NCBI GenBank assembly: GCA_964020155.1
Contig: OZ026559.1
Coordinates: forward strand, 2,242,845 to 2,306,844
Length of the DNA stretch: 64,000 nt
Direction: 5' to 3'
Origin: Chondrilla cf. caribensis
Taxonomy: Eukaryota; Porifera; Demospongiae; Chondrillida; Chondrillidae
Below are positions 22,601 through 33,462 of this stretch, one piece after another. Numbering within the stretch: position 1 is the stretch's first letter; each line of letters opens with the position of its first letter. The notes beneath the pieces are model-generated. The model did not search any database, was not told where the DNA came from, and saw nothing but the letters and a program-made list of their open reading frames with translations. The translations under genes and the position numbers were made by a program.

Positions 22601-25600
22601 GCCGTACTTGAAAGGCGCCATTTTTATGACACGTTACGGACGAATACGCCCATAGGGCGGGTAATTCGTACTCGTATAATAAAATATGAGGATGCTTAAA
22701 CGACACAATCAATTCTGAATGACATCTGTTTTCTTTATTCTTGAGGAGGTACTGACGGCAGGCTATATTGCAGTGGTAGAAAGAGGTAAACTATTATAAT
22801 ATTATGTACATAACAACATTATAATAATAATATCATAATAACATAATAACTAATAATTTCATATCAAATTGCTGCACTTATTTTTTTTGCTGCATTTATT
22901 TGAAACTATCAAGTGAGCCCGACTTTGGCGGGCTCACCTGCTATGGTGAGTCATGTGCATCTTTGCTGGTGGCAACAGAGGGTAGTTGCTGTAATGATGG
23001 TAGGTTTAAAATTTCATTGTTGGACAACAGCCAATCGAGTCGCCCGATAACCAGAAGTCACTGGGCTGATAATTAAAAATGGTCATCAGCCGCGAAGGAA
23101 AAACCAAAAACGGAAGGTTCTCTTCACATGGACAGTTAGACGGCCGATTTTAACCCGTGGAGGACACTTCCCGAGCCGTACTTCATAATCCCTGAGAGTT
23201 TGGTGGCGCCTGTGCAGTAGTTTTTGCCCAAATCGCGAACAAACAAACAAACTGAATTATATATAGATAATACTCTATAAAATTGCAAAATATTTGCAAG
23301 TCACTATTAGATTTCAGGTGAAAAGCTGTGTGAGCCATGCCCACATTGTGTTCAGTCATGTGAAATAGTTTAACTATATTAATATATATTTTATTTATTG
23401 ATGTCATTGAACATCCTCTCAGAAAAAATGAAATGTTATTTTCTATCCGACTTCATGTTTATCGCTTCTCAATTTGAATAGATCATGTTATAGGTTTATT
23501 TAATATTTATTTCTCTGTAGTAACAGTGCACAATAACTGGATGGGACACTACAAAGCTGTGTGTAAAAAACATTCCTCAGAGAAAATTCAATTAACCCGC
23601 TGTCTGTTTATTGGCCCACCTGGTGTGGGAAAATCCAGCCTGAAACACTTGCTTCTTCACAACCAGTCCACTGATGTCTCTAGCAGCACTCTAGTGTTGG
23701 AGGAACCAAGCATAGTTACACAAGAACGTGAGAACCCCTGGAAAGTAGTTGATGATGATATGCGCAAACAGCTCGTAAAGTGTAAAGCTCAACGAATACA
23801 TTTGGAATTGGTGGAGAAGCAACAGTATTGTTGTGATAATTTTTGCAATTTTGAAAGGGAATATCGGGAAAGTAATGAATCACAATCCACGTCCATCTTG
23901 GCTGAAGTATCAAGTTGTTGTCATTGCCATGAAAGTAGAGATTGGAATCTTTTGACTCAAGCCTTGAGTGAATTGCATGAGGAAATTGAAACGCAGAGGA
24001 TTACACAATATTCTGAGGGTCAAAAATTCATGCAGTTCATTCATTTTCTGGATTCAGGTGGTCAGGCAGTGTTTCATGACATCTTACCTCTGTTCATAGG
24101 AACACCATGCCTGTACGTCTATGTGTTTAACTCTGTCTATGGTCTGGATGTACCATTGCCAATAAATTATCGTCCTACAAATGGCCAGGAGCCATTCATT
24201 CAGACAGGAACTGAAACAGCACGTGATTTAATGCTACGTACCCTCTCCAGCATTCATACCATGCAACAGAAGGTTTCAGTCAATTTTAAAGATCTGCTCG
24301 ATAAGAATGAAGATGCCCCACAAAGTTGCGTACTGCCGGTTGCTACATTCAAGGACAAATTGCTGGAAGGAAATGGTGAACTGAGAAATGAGGAAGATCT
24401 TCGCTGTCAATGGGCATCTGAGCATGAAAGCCAAGCTTTGAAGCCATATAAGTCTCTACTCAGCTCAAAGGACTTACTTCTCGTCAATAATCAGATGTAC
24501 ACTCCTGGATCAAATGCTACAGAAGATGATAAATCCACTTTGGAGGCACTCAAGAAATCGATTTCTTCCTCAAGATCTGCTTTTAACTTTGAGATACCCC
24601 TCCTGTGGCTAATTGTTGATCTCATAACCAACAAGGCAGGATTGAAGTTCATTGAGTATTCCTGTCTCCAGAAATTTTGCCTCAAAGAACGTTTTGTTTC
24701 TTCTAAGAGAGAGTTCAGCACACTCATTGCCTTCATGCACACCCTTGGGTTCTTTGCTTACTTCGAAATCCCAACATTCACTAAACCCCGTCTGATATGC
24801 ACTGATGTGGCTTTCCTCTATCAACAAGTCTCCAAGCTCCTTGTGGTTCAATTCCTCCCATCACCACGATGTGATTCCACTAAAGAACTGAAGGCAAAGG
24901 GTATCATAAGCAGTAAATATTCTGAGATGTTTGACGAGCTGGGAATTGCCAATAATGATATAATGGATCACCAGTGGTTCCTCCAGCTCCTGGTCCATGT
25001 TGGAATTGCAGCCAAAACACAGAACGATTGTGACTTTGTCCCACACACTCTACCACCCGAACCCATCTCACCTTCACCACTCTCTGAATACAGTCAGTAT
25101 TCTGTTAGTCCGATATGTTTCACGGTAAAATTGAAGCAAGACACGTCATTTGGACCTGATTACATCTATATTCTCCCCAGAGGCATCTATTGTCAGCTGT
25201 GCACGTATGTCATTCGTGTAGCTGGATGGTTGCCAGTGCCAGAGAGAAGCTGCCGTACTAGAGTTGCATACCTGATGGATACCACCGCCTCAATCTACTT
25301 GACAGAAACCCCCACCCACATTGAAGTATCTGTTCATGTACATCAAGGATCTACTGGAGTTCGTAGACTTGCAATTGCCGTTTCAGATGTCCACTCTATT
25401 TGCAGCAAGATCAAGACTCTTGTTCTCAGGGGTATCGAGGCTGCTTACAAGACCCTTTTCAGTCAGAGTGCCAGTGATGTGTCAATTGCTGTGGGATTCA
25501 CATGTCATTGTAAAGGTGCGAGCAGAGACCATCACCTAAGGCTAGCGCTCCTCAGTGATGACAATTGTGGGAACGCCCGTTGCTGTCATGGCATGATCAC

Positions 25601-26653
25601 TCCACTTCGTGCACAGGAAATTGTCTGGCTCAGCAAAGATAGTGTGGTAAGCAATTTAAGTATACTAGACTGTTAGCATTGCATATCATTATGCATGTAC
25701 ATAGCTTTTAGCAGGAAAAATTAATAATAATATTATTGTGATCTACTAAACCTATTATAAGATTAGTACATGCTATTTCCAACTCAGTCTAATAGTATTG
25801 ACATATCTTCATTATAATTACATTATTTTCTGAAAGTTCGTAGTAGTGGTGGACTAATATTAAACTGTGATTCACTTTTCAAACCACCTCTGATTATAGT
25901 ATTAAAATTACATATATCTTGATATTTCCTTGTAATTACCTTAAATATACGTGTGCTACAACTGAAATGTTATCTTAAATTCTTGTTTCAGACTGATAGT
26001 GCTGATGTTGTCATACAAAATGTACATGTGGGAATAGAAAGAATCTGCATTGTACATGATGGGTCTGAACAGCCTCTTAGTAGAGAAGAACAACTACCAC
26101 CTGTGGAGCCCTCATGTGATGAAGGTTGGTAGATATACCATTCCTTTGTGTGTGTCCACAGTTCACTTTTTCAACCTGATCCCTTCGTATATTGCATCCT
26201 AGCACCCGTGTGTTTGTTGTACATATGTACATCTCAATGAAAGTGATCTATTACTTTTACTAGCTAAGTACTAATTCTAATGGTTCAATGTATGTGAGTA
26301 TCACATAAATTATTATTATATTCTTTGATTCTTTGAGTTTTTACCATGTAGATCCACTCCGGACCACACCCACTCTCAACAAGATAAATGATCTCATAGT
26401 TCAGCGAATTGCTGTTCATTGGTATCCAGTTGGTCTCCACTTGGAGATAGAGATTCATACTCTAAACATCATTGAAGCAGACGTCTACCCACCAAGTGTG
26501 GAGAAGTGCTGTCTTACCATGTTTAACAAGTGGTTGTCTCATGAGAAAGGTACAGGTCCTGCCCCGAGACTCTGGAGAACTGTTCTCAAGGCACTCAAAG
26601 AAGTTGGATACAACAGTGTAGCTGGAGATGTGGAGAGAACTCTATTTGAATAG
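19644..26653 (+). CDS. Membrane-anchored Roc-COR-like GTPase with C-terminal death domain, unit 3 (complete gene)
   Basis: Same architecture as unit 2. Exons: 19644-19716, 21446-21673, 22113-22199, 22762-22785, 23318-23359, 23521-25646, 25992-26124, 26352-26653. Exon lengths match unit 2 exactly for exons 1, 2 and 4 and differ by whole codons in exons 3 and 5, with the same phases, which supports the model. The N-terminus MDMYNFNNTTSPNAT keeps both glycosylation sequons. Three membrane helices follow, with RRFKRTKSK and STRKK on the cytosolic side. Substitutions are concentrated in the first membrane exon (for example ALCFLLSMGLNIFDIGITVF against AFFFLSSMGLTIVDVVIAFL). The gene looks intact. 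The splice model needs transcript support; the domain calls do not depend on the small exons. Confidence 0.72.
22430..22680. mobile_element. Insertion of about 250 bp in unit 3 only
   Basis: Unit 3 holds ACTATAATTTACGGGGTCTC...TTTGTTTGTTTGTTCACAAACTCC...CGTACTCG between sequences that are adjacent in unit 2 (at about 8,349). Its start is related in inverse orientation to the end of the repeat at 9,200-9,245 (GCGAACAAACAAACAG). It is probably a short non-autonomous transposon or SINE-like repeat; family not determined. Confidence 0.6.
22905..23260. repeat. Interspersed repeat in an intron, unit 3
   Basis: Shorter form of the repeat at 8,560-9,245, lacking the nested block present in unit 2. 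It starts AAGTGAGCCCGACTTTGG and ends GCGAACAAACAAACAAACTG. Not coding. Confidence 0.55.
23521..25646 (+). CDS. Large Roc-COR-like exon of the unit 3 death-domain gene
   Basis: It follows TTTCTCTGTAG and ends AGTGTG/GTAAGC. Motifs are as in unit 2: GPPGVGKSS, DSGGQ and ATFKDKL, a HTLGFFAYF winged-helix segment and the LPRGIYCQLC COR-like segment. The region after the GTPase is closely similar, but the far C-terminus diverges (LRLALLSDDNCGNARCCHGM against LRLVTDDIKFCKSACCSHGI), with codon-level insertions. The open frame over 700 codons in both copies argues for purifying selection or recent duplication. Confidence 0.8.
25992..26653 (+). CDS. Linker and death-domain exons, unit 3
   Basis: The linker exon 25,992-26,124 encodes TDSADVVIQNVHVGIERI and continues to EPSCDE, the same form as unit 1 rather than unit 2 (which lacks the extra VH and the PLSREEQ segment). 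The death-domain exon 26,352-26,653 ends LFE, stop TAG. Death-domain hallmarks are present: NDLIVQRIAVHWY, LEIEIHTLNIIEADV, EKCCLTMFNKWL, RLWRTVLKALKEVGY. Confidence 0.78.
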
Positions 26654-27469
26654 AAGTAACATTATTATATATCATTGCTTTGTAGAACTACCTTAACCTA
26701 CTGTAATTATATACATTGTAATTGTATATCGTTTGTTAAGATTTTAGTTATAGATGAAACTAACCAGCTGTATATTCGATATTGAGAACATAATTATTTT
26801 AAAATATCTGTATTTTAATTGCCATGCATATTTCCTATAATGATAATTAATAATATTATAATGATATACATAATATACCATTGCAGATAGATCTAATATA
26901 TACATGCAGTACATGTCGTGCATAATGATATGAACTTAGAATTGACACCTACTGTACAACCATAGGATTTGAAACTATGGGTTACAAAATCGTATCTAAA
27001 CAAGGGATACCAAGAGGCTATTACTCTAGGTACTCAGAAAAAAGATTAAGAAGGAAAAACTTATAGTAAAAATGGGGGAATTTAATATATATATACAGCA
27101 TAGTTATTGTCTATTATGGTAGGTCTAGATATCTCAAGTCAAGTAACATAATTTAAATTTCAGTCCCACCACTATGAAATCTGCTGTGTACTCATAAAAG
27201 TAGGCATAATGACTGGGAACTAGGTGTAGTCACCTTTCTACCTGCTGAATGCTGGTATCTATACTTGACGACATGCACATAACGCTGGTAACAAAAAGGT
27301 ACATAATGGTTAAAACAGGTACAGCACGTTACAACTTGCACGTTAGATCACACAATAAAATGAAGTTTGATTATTTTATTGCATGGGTTCAAGTTGGAAC
27401 CATGTCCATATACAAAAACACTACTGATTCAAGAATGTACATAACAAGTTTTGTTAAACTGTTATAGAT

Positions 27470-28291
27470 CTAACACTTGCTGAGTTCAAATTCTGCCAGA
27501 ATCCCCCAATGGTCACTGGGGAATCTTCCACAGGATTCCACACGCTCTTTACCAATTAACCTGAAGGACACAGGTTTCAGTTTATTTGTGTCTCTTCGAC
27601 AAAGATACAGACGATCAAACCTCAGCTTGGATTTATAAGGTGCCCCAAGGTTATCGTTGACAGCAGTGTCCCATGTGTATTGGTGTTGAGGGTCAGATCC
27701 ACATGATTCCCACACATCAATGCAACAGGAAGGAACACCAACTGCAGCTACTTCAGCATCACGTACATTCAAATCCCCGCCCAAAATGCTAGCCTGTCCA
27801 TCAATATCGCACAGCTGAGTCATTTGTTCAAAACATTGTGCAAGCTGTCTCTTGCGTTCACCGGCCGAACTCTTCATGCTCTCAAGATGTGAAGTGAACA
27901 AGTGGACGGGGTGGTCCGAAATGGAAATCTTCTGGTGCAAGAGGTGACGTAACATTTGTGAATTGGGAAATTTCGTGATTTTCAGAGAGTCGTCCAGGCA
28001 AATTGTCTTTTTCTTCAGGACGAATATCCCGTGGAAATAGGGCAGCTGGTCGTTGGCACACCGGCAGTCGTATTCAGAGTCAAGAGCGTTCGACAGCATA
28101 TCCCAAGTCATCGGTACTATTTCTTGAATAAAGACTACATCAGGTTTTAGCGTCGATATGTTCTTCACCACAGACATGGTCCTCTCGAAAACGTTGTTGC
28201 TATCCAAACCGTCTATATTCCAGGTTAAGAGAGAGAATATTGTACTTTCTCCGATGATACTAATCTCTTCTTGACTTTCCTGGAAAGCCAT
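27470..28291 (-). CDS. TDP2-like: TDP2-like 5'-tyrosyl-DNA phosphodiesterase, copy 3
   Basis: An intact 273-residue EEP ORF with all TDP2 motifs (TWNIDGL, FIQE, SHLES, GGDLNVRD, DVWE, YTWDT, RFDR, FPSDHWG). Compared with copies 1 and 2 it lacks eleven residues near the N-terminus (the ARLKTTGKDSE segment), a clean in-frame deletion before the catalytic domain. The rest has few changes (VGVPSCCID for VRVPSCCVD). The loss affects only the short leader, so activity should not depend on it. Position and orientation repeat those of copies 1 and 2. Confidence 0.9.
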   Translation of the reverse strand: MAFQESQEEISIIGESTIFSLLTWNIDGLDSNNVFERTMSVVKNISTLKPDVVFIQEIVPMTWDMLSNALDSEYDCRCANDQLPYFHGIFVLKKKTICLDDSLKITKFPNSQMLRHLLHQKISISDHPVHLFTSHLESMKSSAGERKRQLAQCFEQMTQLCDIDGQASILGGDLNVRDAEVAAVGVPSCCIDVWESCGSDPQHQYTWDTAVNDNLGAPYKSKLRFDRLYLCRRDTNKLKPVSFRLIGKERVESCGRFPSDHWGILAEFELSKC

Positions 28292-28666
28292 TTTCTCGAT
28301 TACTACACACGCAATAGATCACTCACCGGATTTCCTCGTTTCCTCTGTGTCGTATACTGTAAATGAAAATTGGACATACCGTATATCCTAGATTCCCCCA
28401 TCACTGCATGTGAACCTCCTTCTCACTCACCCATACACATATCTAGCAAAAGTGCAATTTAATATTCCAGTAAAATAAATTATAGCTGGTCATGATCATA
28501 TTATACGATCACATGTAATGATTTGACACAGAGTAAATGTTAGTCAGTTCACGTTGTCCTCAACAATACCAACAATACTTGCTTTAGTACACTAGAGGAA
28601 TAAAATGAAATATCTGGACAAAAATCTACAGTTAATCTCTAGTAGTTTGGAAACCAAGCCACAATT

Positions 28667-29928
28667 CTACATCTTCCCCATGTCGGTCTTGCAGACAGGA
28701 CAGGCACGGTGGGTGTCCTTCACCACACACAATGGGATCAAACAGCAACCACTGCAGAAGAAGAAGAAACAGAACACGTAGCCATACATTGGATTGGATT
28801 GAACTGAAGGTATGTACACAGTAAATGGTAGGCCCCTTCCATGTTTTCACACCACTCCACTTCATTCATATTCTGTCGTTGAATACAACATGAGGGAACA
28901 TCAACTACAACCTCAGCATCACATACGTACATTCAACTCCAAATTCCAAATTCAAATCAGAATGGAAAAGAAAACTTTTGTCTAATAAAGTTGAACCTAC
29001 CATTGCAGTACATACGTATGTACATACATAGGTATATTCACCATGGTGGGTGTGGTATCAAATTCCTTCAAAGTTATCAGTAGGACCATAGATGGTATTC
29101 TCATATAATAATAATAATTATTATATTATGTATCCTGAATTGTGGCAACATCAAAACCCTGGTTACAATAGAGCATTGAAGTGATTTCAAATATTGTCTT
29201 CAGTCTAAACCGATTTGACATATTACCGTGTGAATGTGTTCTGTATCAATTCAAGTGAACCACATACCAACTGGTTTAAAACCAACTTAAATACAGCACA
29301 TCAATCCACTAGTGTTACCAGTGCTAGAATGACCAACGGGGACACATACATAGAACACGCGAAGTATTTGCTTATGTAATCATTCTCACCATATTCATGT
29401 GAACAGAAGGTGGAAACAGAGGCAAAATATCTAAATATGCTGTGAATCGTTGTCACAGTAACAAGGCCTTACTACCACTGCTTGTACAGATCCACTACAC
29501 CAAGCTTCTCACCACCAGGGGACGGGGATATCAAGCCGAGGAGACAGATGACTAGACACCGCACTCAGGCAATGAAACTCAATTATTATAATACAACTGT
29601 ACCACAGAGTGCTAAATACTCACCACCAGAGGATGGGGAAGAAGAAGCCCAGGATGAAGATGACAAGCACCCACAACCAGGCATTTGAGCCCGTCTTCTG
29701 CATTGTTGTTGGGGTGACATTGTTCTGGCAGGATGGACAGGTGACACCACCCCCTCCACCAGTCTGTACAACAGTGACAGTAGTGGGAGCGGGTGCTTGA
29801 GGGGGTGGGTACTGCTGCTGTTGAGGGGGCGGGTACTGCTGTTGAGGGGGTGGGTACTGTTGCTGAGGGGGCGGGTATTGCTGAGGAGGTGGTGGATATG
29901 CGTAGGGAGTAGGAGCTGAAGGTTCCAT
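28667..29928 (-). CDS. LITAF-domain protein, unit 3 copy (intact)
   Basis: Exon 1 is 29,624-29,928, start MEPSAPTPYAYPPPPQQYPP, ending CTCTGGTG/GTGAGT. Exon 2 is 28,667-28,751, beginning after CTGCAG. The joined product is about 129 residues: a proline/glutamine/tyrosine-rich N-terminus with repeated YPPPQQQ, then TCPSCQNNVTP, a Trp-containing hydrophobic segment (SNAWLWVLVIFILGFFFPILW), then CGCCLIPLCVV and CPVCKTDMGKM. The two CxxC knuckles around an amphipathic membrane segment are the LITAF domain, a zinc-binding monotopic membrane anchor on endosomes. PPxY-type motifs (PPPY/PPQY) in LITAF proteins recruit WW-domain ubiquitin ligases such as NEDD4/ITCH; here the many YPPP runs are related but not exact PPxY, apart from a few PPQQY forms. 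Confidence 0.85.
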
Positions 29929-30837
29929 TTTTATGTATCTCTACAAGGAAAACAATAATAAATAATTCTGGCAATAAAAAGCAACTTATATTCAACTCAT
30001 TTATTACTTATAGCACAACATGCATATGTACATTATGTACAAAGTATATACAAACGTATATCTGTATATATACATGTTATATATATACAATAATTAAAGT
30101 AATCATAGCCGATCATGATATCATATGATATATACATACATATGTATGTACAGTGAAGGATGGAATTGTCTGAATTTTCAAAGGAAAGCATGAAGGCCTA
30201 ACTCCCAATAAACCCAATGAATGCAGCTCGGGTCATTTGGCACATTTGATACTGACTGCATGTAAACTGAACTGTAAACAAATAAACAGACTGAGAGAGA
30301 TGACCACAGTGAGATGGCCCAGCAGATAACAAGGGAGTACATACGTACGTACGTATGTAATTCTATGCCTATGCAATAATGGTAATTATAACCCATACCA
30401 CAATAATATATAGGCACCATTATCACAATCATGATAATCTGGTAATACTACATGTTTCTCATGAAGTTTGAAATATTACACTTTGTCTGAAAAAGCAGGT
30501 TTTGCAGTAGATGAAAACTATTGAAATAATAAAGTTACGTATGTGCTGAGCAATAAACAAATGAATCTAGTGTCTAACAAAGCTTAAAATCTGGACTGAA
30601 TTGCTTGTGTGTGTTTGTACGTGTGTCTGTGCGCGCATGTGTGTTCGTGTGAGCAGGTATGTTTACATACACACGTATGTGAGTATGACTTAGTGACATT
30701 GCTACTTGAATGTCGTCCTCACGGGACATTCCAACAATTACCACATCCTCTGGTGGGACTGCCTATGGCAATGAACAGTTCAGTGTACTAATGATTCCAG
30801 GTTTACACGAGATGATCAAAAAAATAGCACTGTGTGT

Positions 30838-30892
<55 letters not shown>
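30838..30892. repeat. (GT)n microsatellite
   Basis: An uninterrupted GT dinucleotide run of more than 50 bp. ORFs reading VCVCVC are artefacts of it. Confidence 0.95.
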
Positions 30893-30894
<2 letters not shown>

Positions 30895-30934
30895 GTAAGC
30901 ACTTAGGATTGTATCCACAAGTATTAAACACAAC

Positions 30935-31205
30935 ATAATATGTACATTAGTACTAGGACTCAACATGTACATTAGTATCAGGACACAACATGTACATACA
31001 TTAGTATCAGGACGCAACATGTACATACGTACATTAGTCTCATGACGCAACATGTACGTACGTACATTAGTACCAGGATGCATCATGTACATTTGCACTA
31101 GGACACAGCATGTACATTAGTAGCAGGGCGCAACATGTACAATAGTACCAGGATACAACATGTACGTACATTAGTACTAGGATGCAACACATACAGTACA
31201 TAGTA
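30935..31205. repeat. Minisatellite built on ACATTAGTACCAGGACGCAAC-type units
   Basis: About nine imperfect copies of a unit reading roughly ACATTAGTA(C/T)CAGGA(C/T)(G/A)CAACATGTAC, with variable TACGTACG spacers. Simple tandem expansion; no coding role seen. Confidence 0.8.
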
Positions 31206-32167
31206 CCAGTACGACATCAACCACGACTCACATGCCCTAACATGTGTCAAATCTAATTCAGGGCTCCAAAGTAACACAACACCACTCTAATATCAGACAC
31301 TAGTAACATATTACGATGCTGTACTGATGAGACAGGGGACATCCTATAAACAAACCAATAATTACTATCAGCTGTAGCATTCAGTTATTCTTGTTGTAAT
31401 TGTTGTGATAACAAACAAAATACATACAACAACATGGAGTCAACACAAACCTCACTCAACACAAACATCCCAAGGATCTCTTTCACACTACAAGAATTTC
31501 ATCTCAACGGAATGCGTTGCCATAGTAATGTCAATGGGAGCAGAAATGTAGCTTGTGTGAAACCTAAAATCTTGTTTCAGAAGAAATAGTGCTGAGTGTG
31601 CACTGTTGCAGACGTGAATCACAGCCTGTAATGTACACAATGTATAAAGTGGGACAGAAGATGGGTGGAATGATACAGAGGCTATGTCTCATGGAATTCG
31701 TTACTTCGATTCGCATTAACTCAGGCACAGTCTGCCAGAAATTGGAAAATCCTCCTTCATTGAGATATCCCATTGTGTATGGTGCTAAAAATACACTAAA
31801 GTTAACGCATGTACACAGCCTATGTGAAACTAAGAAATGAAGCGATTACGTACATCAGATACTGTGTATCCTAACACTATCCCAAGTGAATGCATACAGT
31901 ATATACGTACGTATGTACATGCAGAGGGGGTTGTGGACTCATTTCAATGAATAAAATAATTCACACTTTGGCCAGAACAATGCATTATAATAATTTCTCT
32001 TTTGATCATTTTCACATCACACATCTCGACCCTCATTCATAACAGCTATTGTAGCAACACGAACATCATGTTCTGTGGTCGGTGAAGTATTTCGAATGCA
32101 TGGACACGTGTGGTCGAGAACGTAAGAAACGGAGGAAACGCTTTGTACACGGTTACTTATCCCCCTA

Positions 32168-32715
32168 ATGTAGATGACTGACTATCAATAGTGCTATTAT
32201 TTAGTATAGCGCGCAGATTGGAACGCCGCTGTACCACCTGGTCACCGGAGACGTGACGCTTGACCAACGACAATCGTGCCGCTACAAATCCCTAAGTGGT
32301 GTATTCTTTTCTAAAAGTATCTGTGGCTACCAATCGCTGATGCAACTACCCGGCCCCTGCTGAAGGTCGAGCACGTGATGATTTGACTGCTCTATATAAT
32401 AAAATCCACTTTTCAGTGTGTTGGAAAACCATGTATTTCCTTATTAGATAACTCGGGTTCGATTTCAAGAGAAAAATTCAATAAAATCCACAACTCACAC
32501 TAGTCTTCTGATCAGCGTCAACACACTAAATCTGCACTGTAGCGATACAGCCCTCAACTGTACTGAAGTATACCAATCAGCGCCTGCTTGGACAGCTCAG
32601 TAGTAGCTCCAATCGCAACGCGGTTATGCGCATGCGCAGTAGCAGGTGGTACGGCGGCGTTCCAATCTGCGCGCCATAAAAATGGCACTATCGATAGTCA
32701 GTTATCTACATTATA
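32168..32715. repeat. Long inverted repeat with 70-bp arms
   Basis: The left arm (GTAGATGACTGACTATCAAT...CGCAGATTGGAACGCCGCTG) is matched in inverse orientation by the right arm (GGCGTTCCAATCTGCGCGCC...GATAGTCAGTTATCTAC). The loop is about 400 bp and GC-richer. A single arm occurs at about 40,432-40,500 in the duplicated region. It may be a transposon with inverted ends; no ORF was recognised. Confidence 0.7.
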
Positions 32716-33462
32716 TTATGGTGAATTTCATGCGTTCTACGTTGCAGTTTGCAGTAATCTTTTCATCAATGTAATTGTGTCCTTTTATAACATGAGACCT
32801 GCATATGTCAGGAGATGAGGAGAAAATGTACATTATATATATAACATAGAGTCTATGTGTTTCCTATGCCAGTTGGGATTATCTTGTGTAATGTGCAGGA
32901 TAAATTCCTTCTATCAACAATGTAAATTTTATCAATTTCATATTTTTGTTCATAATTCATGAATGTTATTTGTATATGTATATGAATAATATTTTTATAA
33001 TTCTGTTCAATCATTGTCAGGTATAAATATATTTAGTATATATTTATATATAGTTATTTATCAATGTTATGAACGTTATCAACCATAGCTATTATGCATA
33101 ATATTTTACTAGCCAAATGTGTGCCAACTAATGAATGTGTTGTTACCATTAGGCCCAATATGGCCTGCAGGGGCTCAGGTCAGAAATCAAGAATTCAAAA
33201 TTCCAATCAGTATGAATGATATGTTTCAAAGCAGTCCATGCATAAGGTTATTAGAGACCAAAGGCAGACTTTTAAAGGATACATCGCTCTGTGCTGCTCC
33301 AATATCTTCAAATTAGAGCTCTCCCCAATGAACTATTATAATAGATTCGTTCATTAATTATATCTGTATGCTAATATCTATAAGAATAGCATAGTATTCC
33401 ATAATTATTGAAATATGCAAAATTAATTGGATTCAATAGTAAATGCTTGCATTTTTTCCCAG

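Larger units (their letters stand above)
29929..33462. other. Repeat-rich intergenic region between the first array and the second LITAF group
   Basis: No convincing gene. It holds TA/CATG-rich low-complexity sequence (30,000-30,400), a (GT)n microsatellite at 30,838-30,892, a minisatellite of roughly 27-30-bp units at 30,935-31,205, and an inverted repeat pair at 32,168-32,240 and 32,643-32,715. An 83-codon ORF at 31,589-31,840 matches no family I recognise. From about 32,540 on, the sequence is duplicated at about 40,330. Confidence 0.55.

Noticed and set aside
31589..31840. 83-codon + strand ORF after a TTGTTTCAG-like acceptor
   Set aside because: No recognised domain, no paralogue in the window and a competing antisense ORF; not enough to call a gene.
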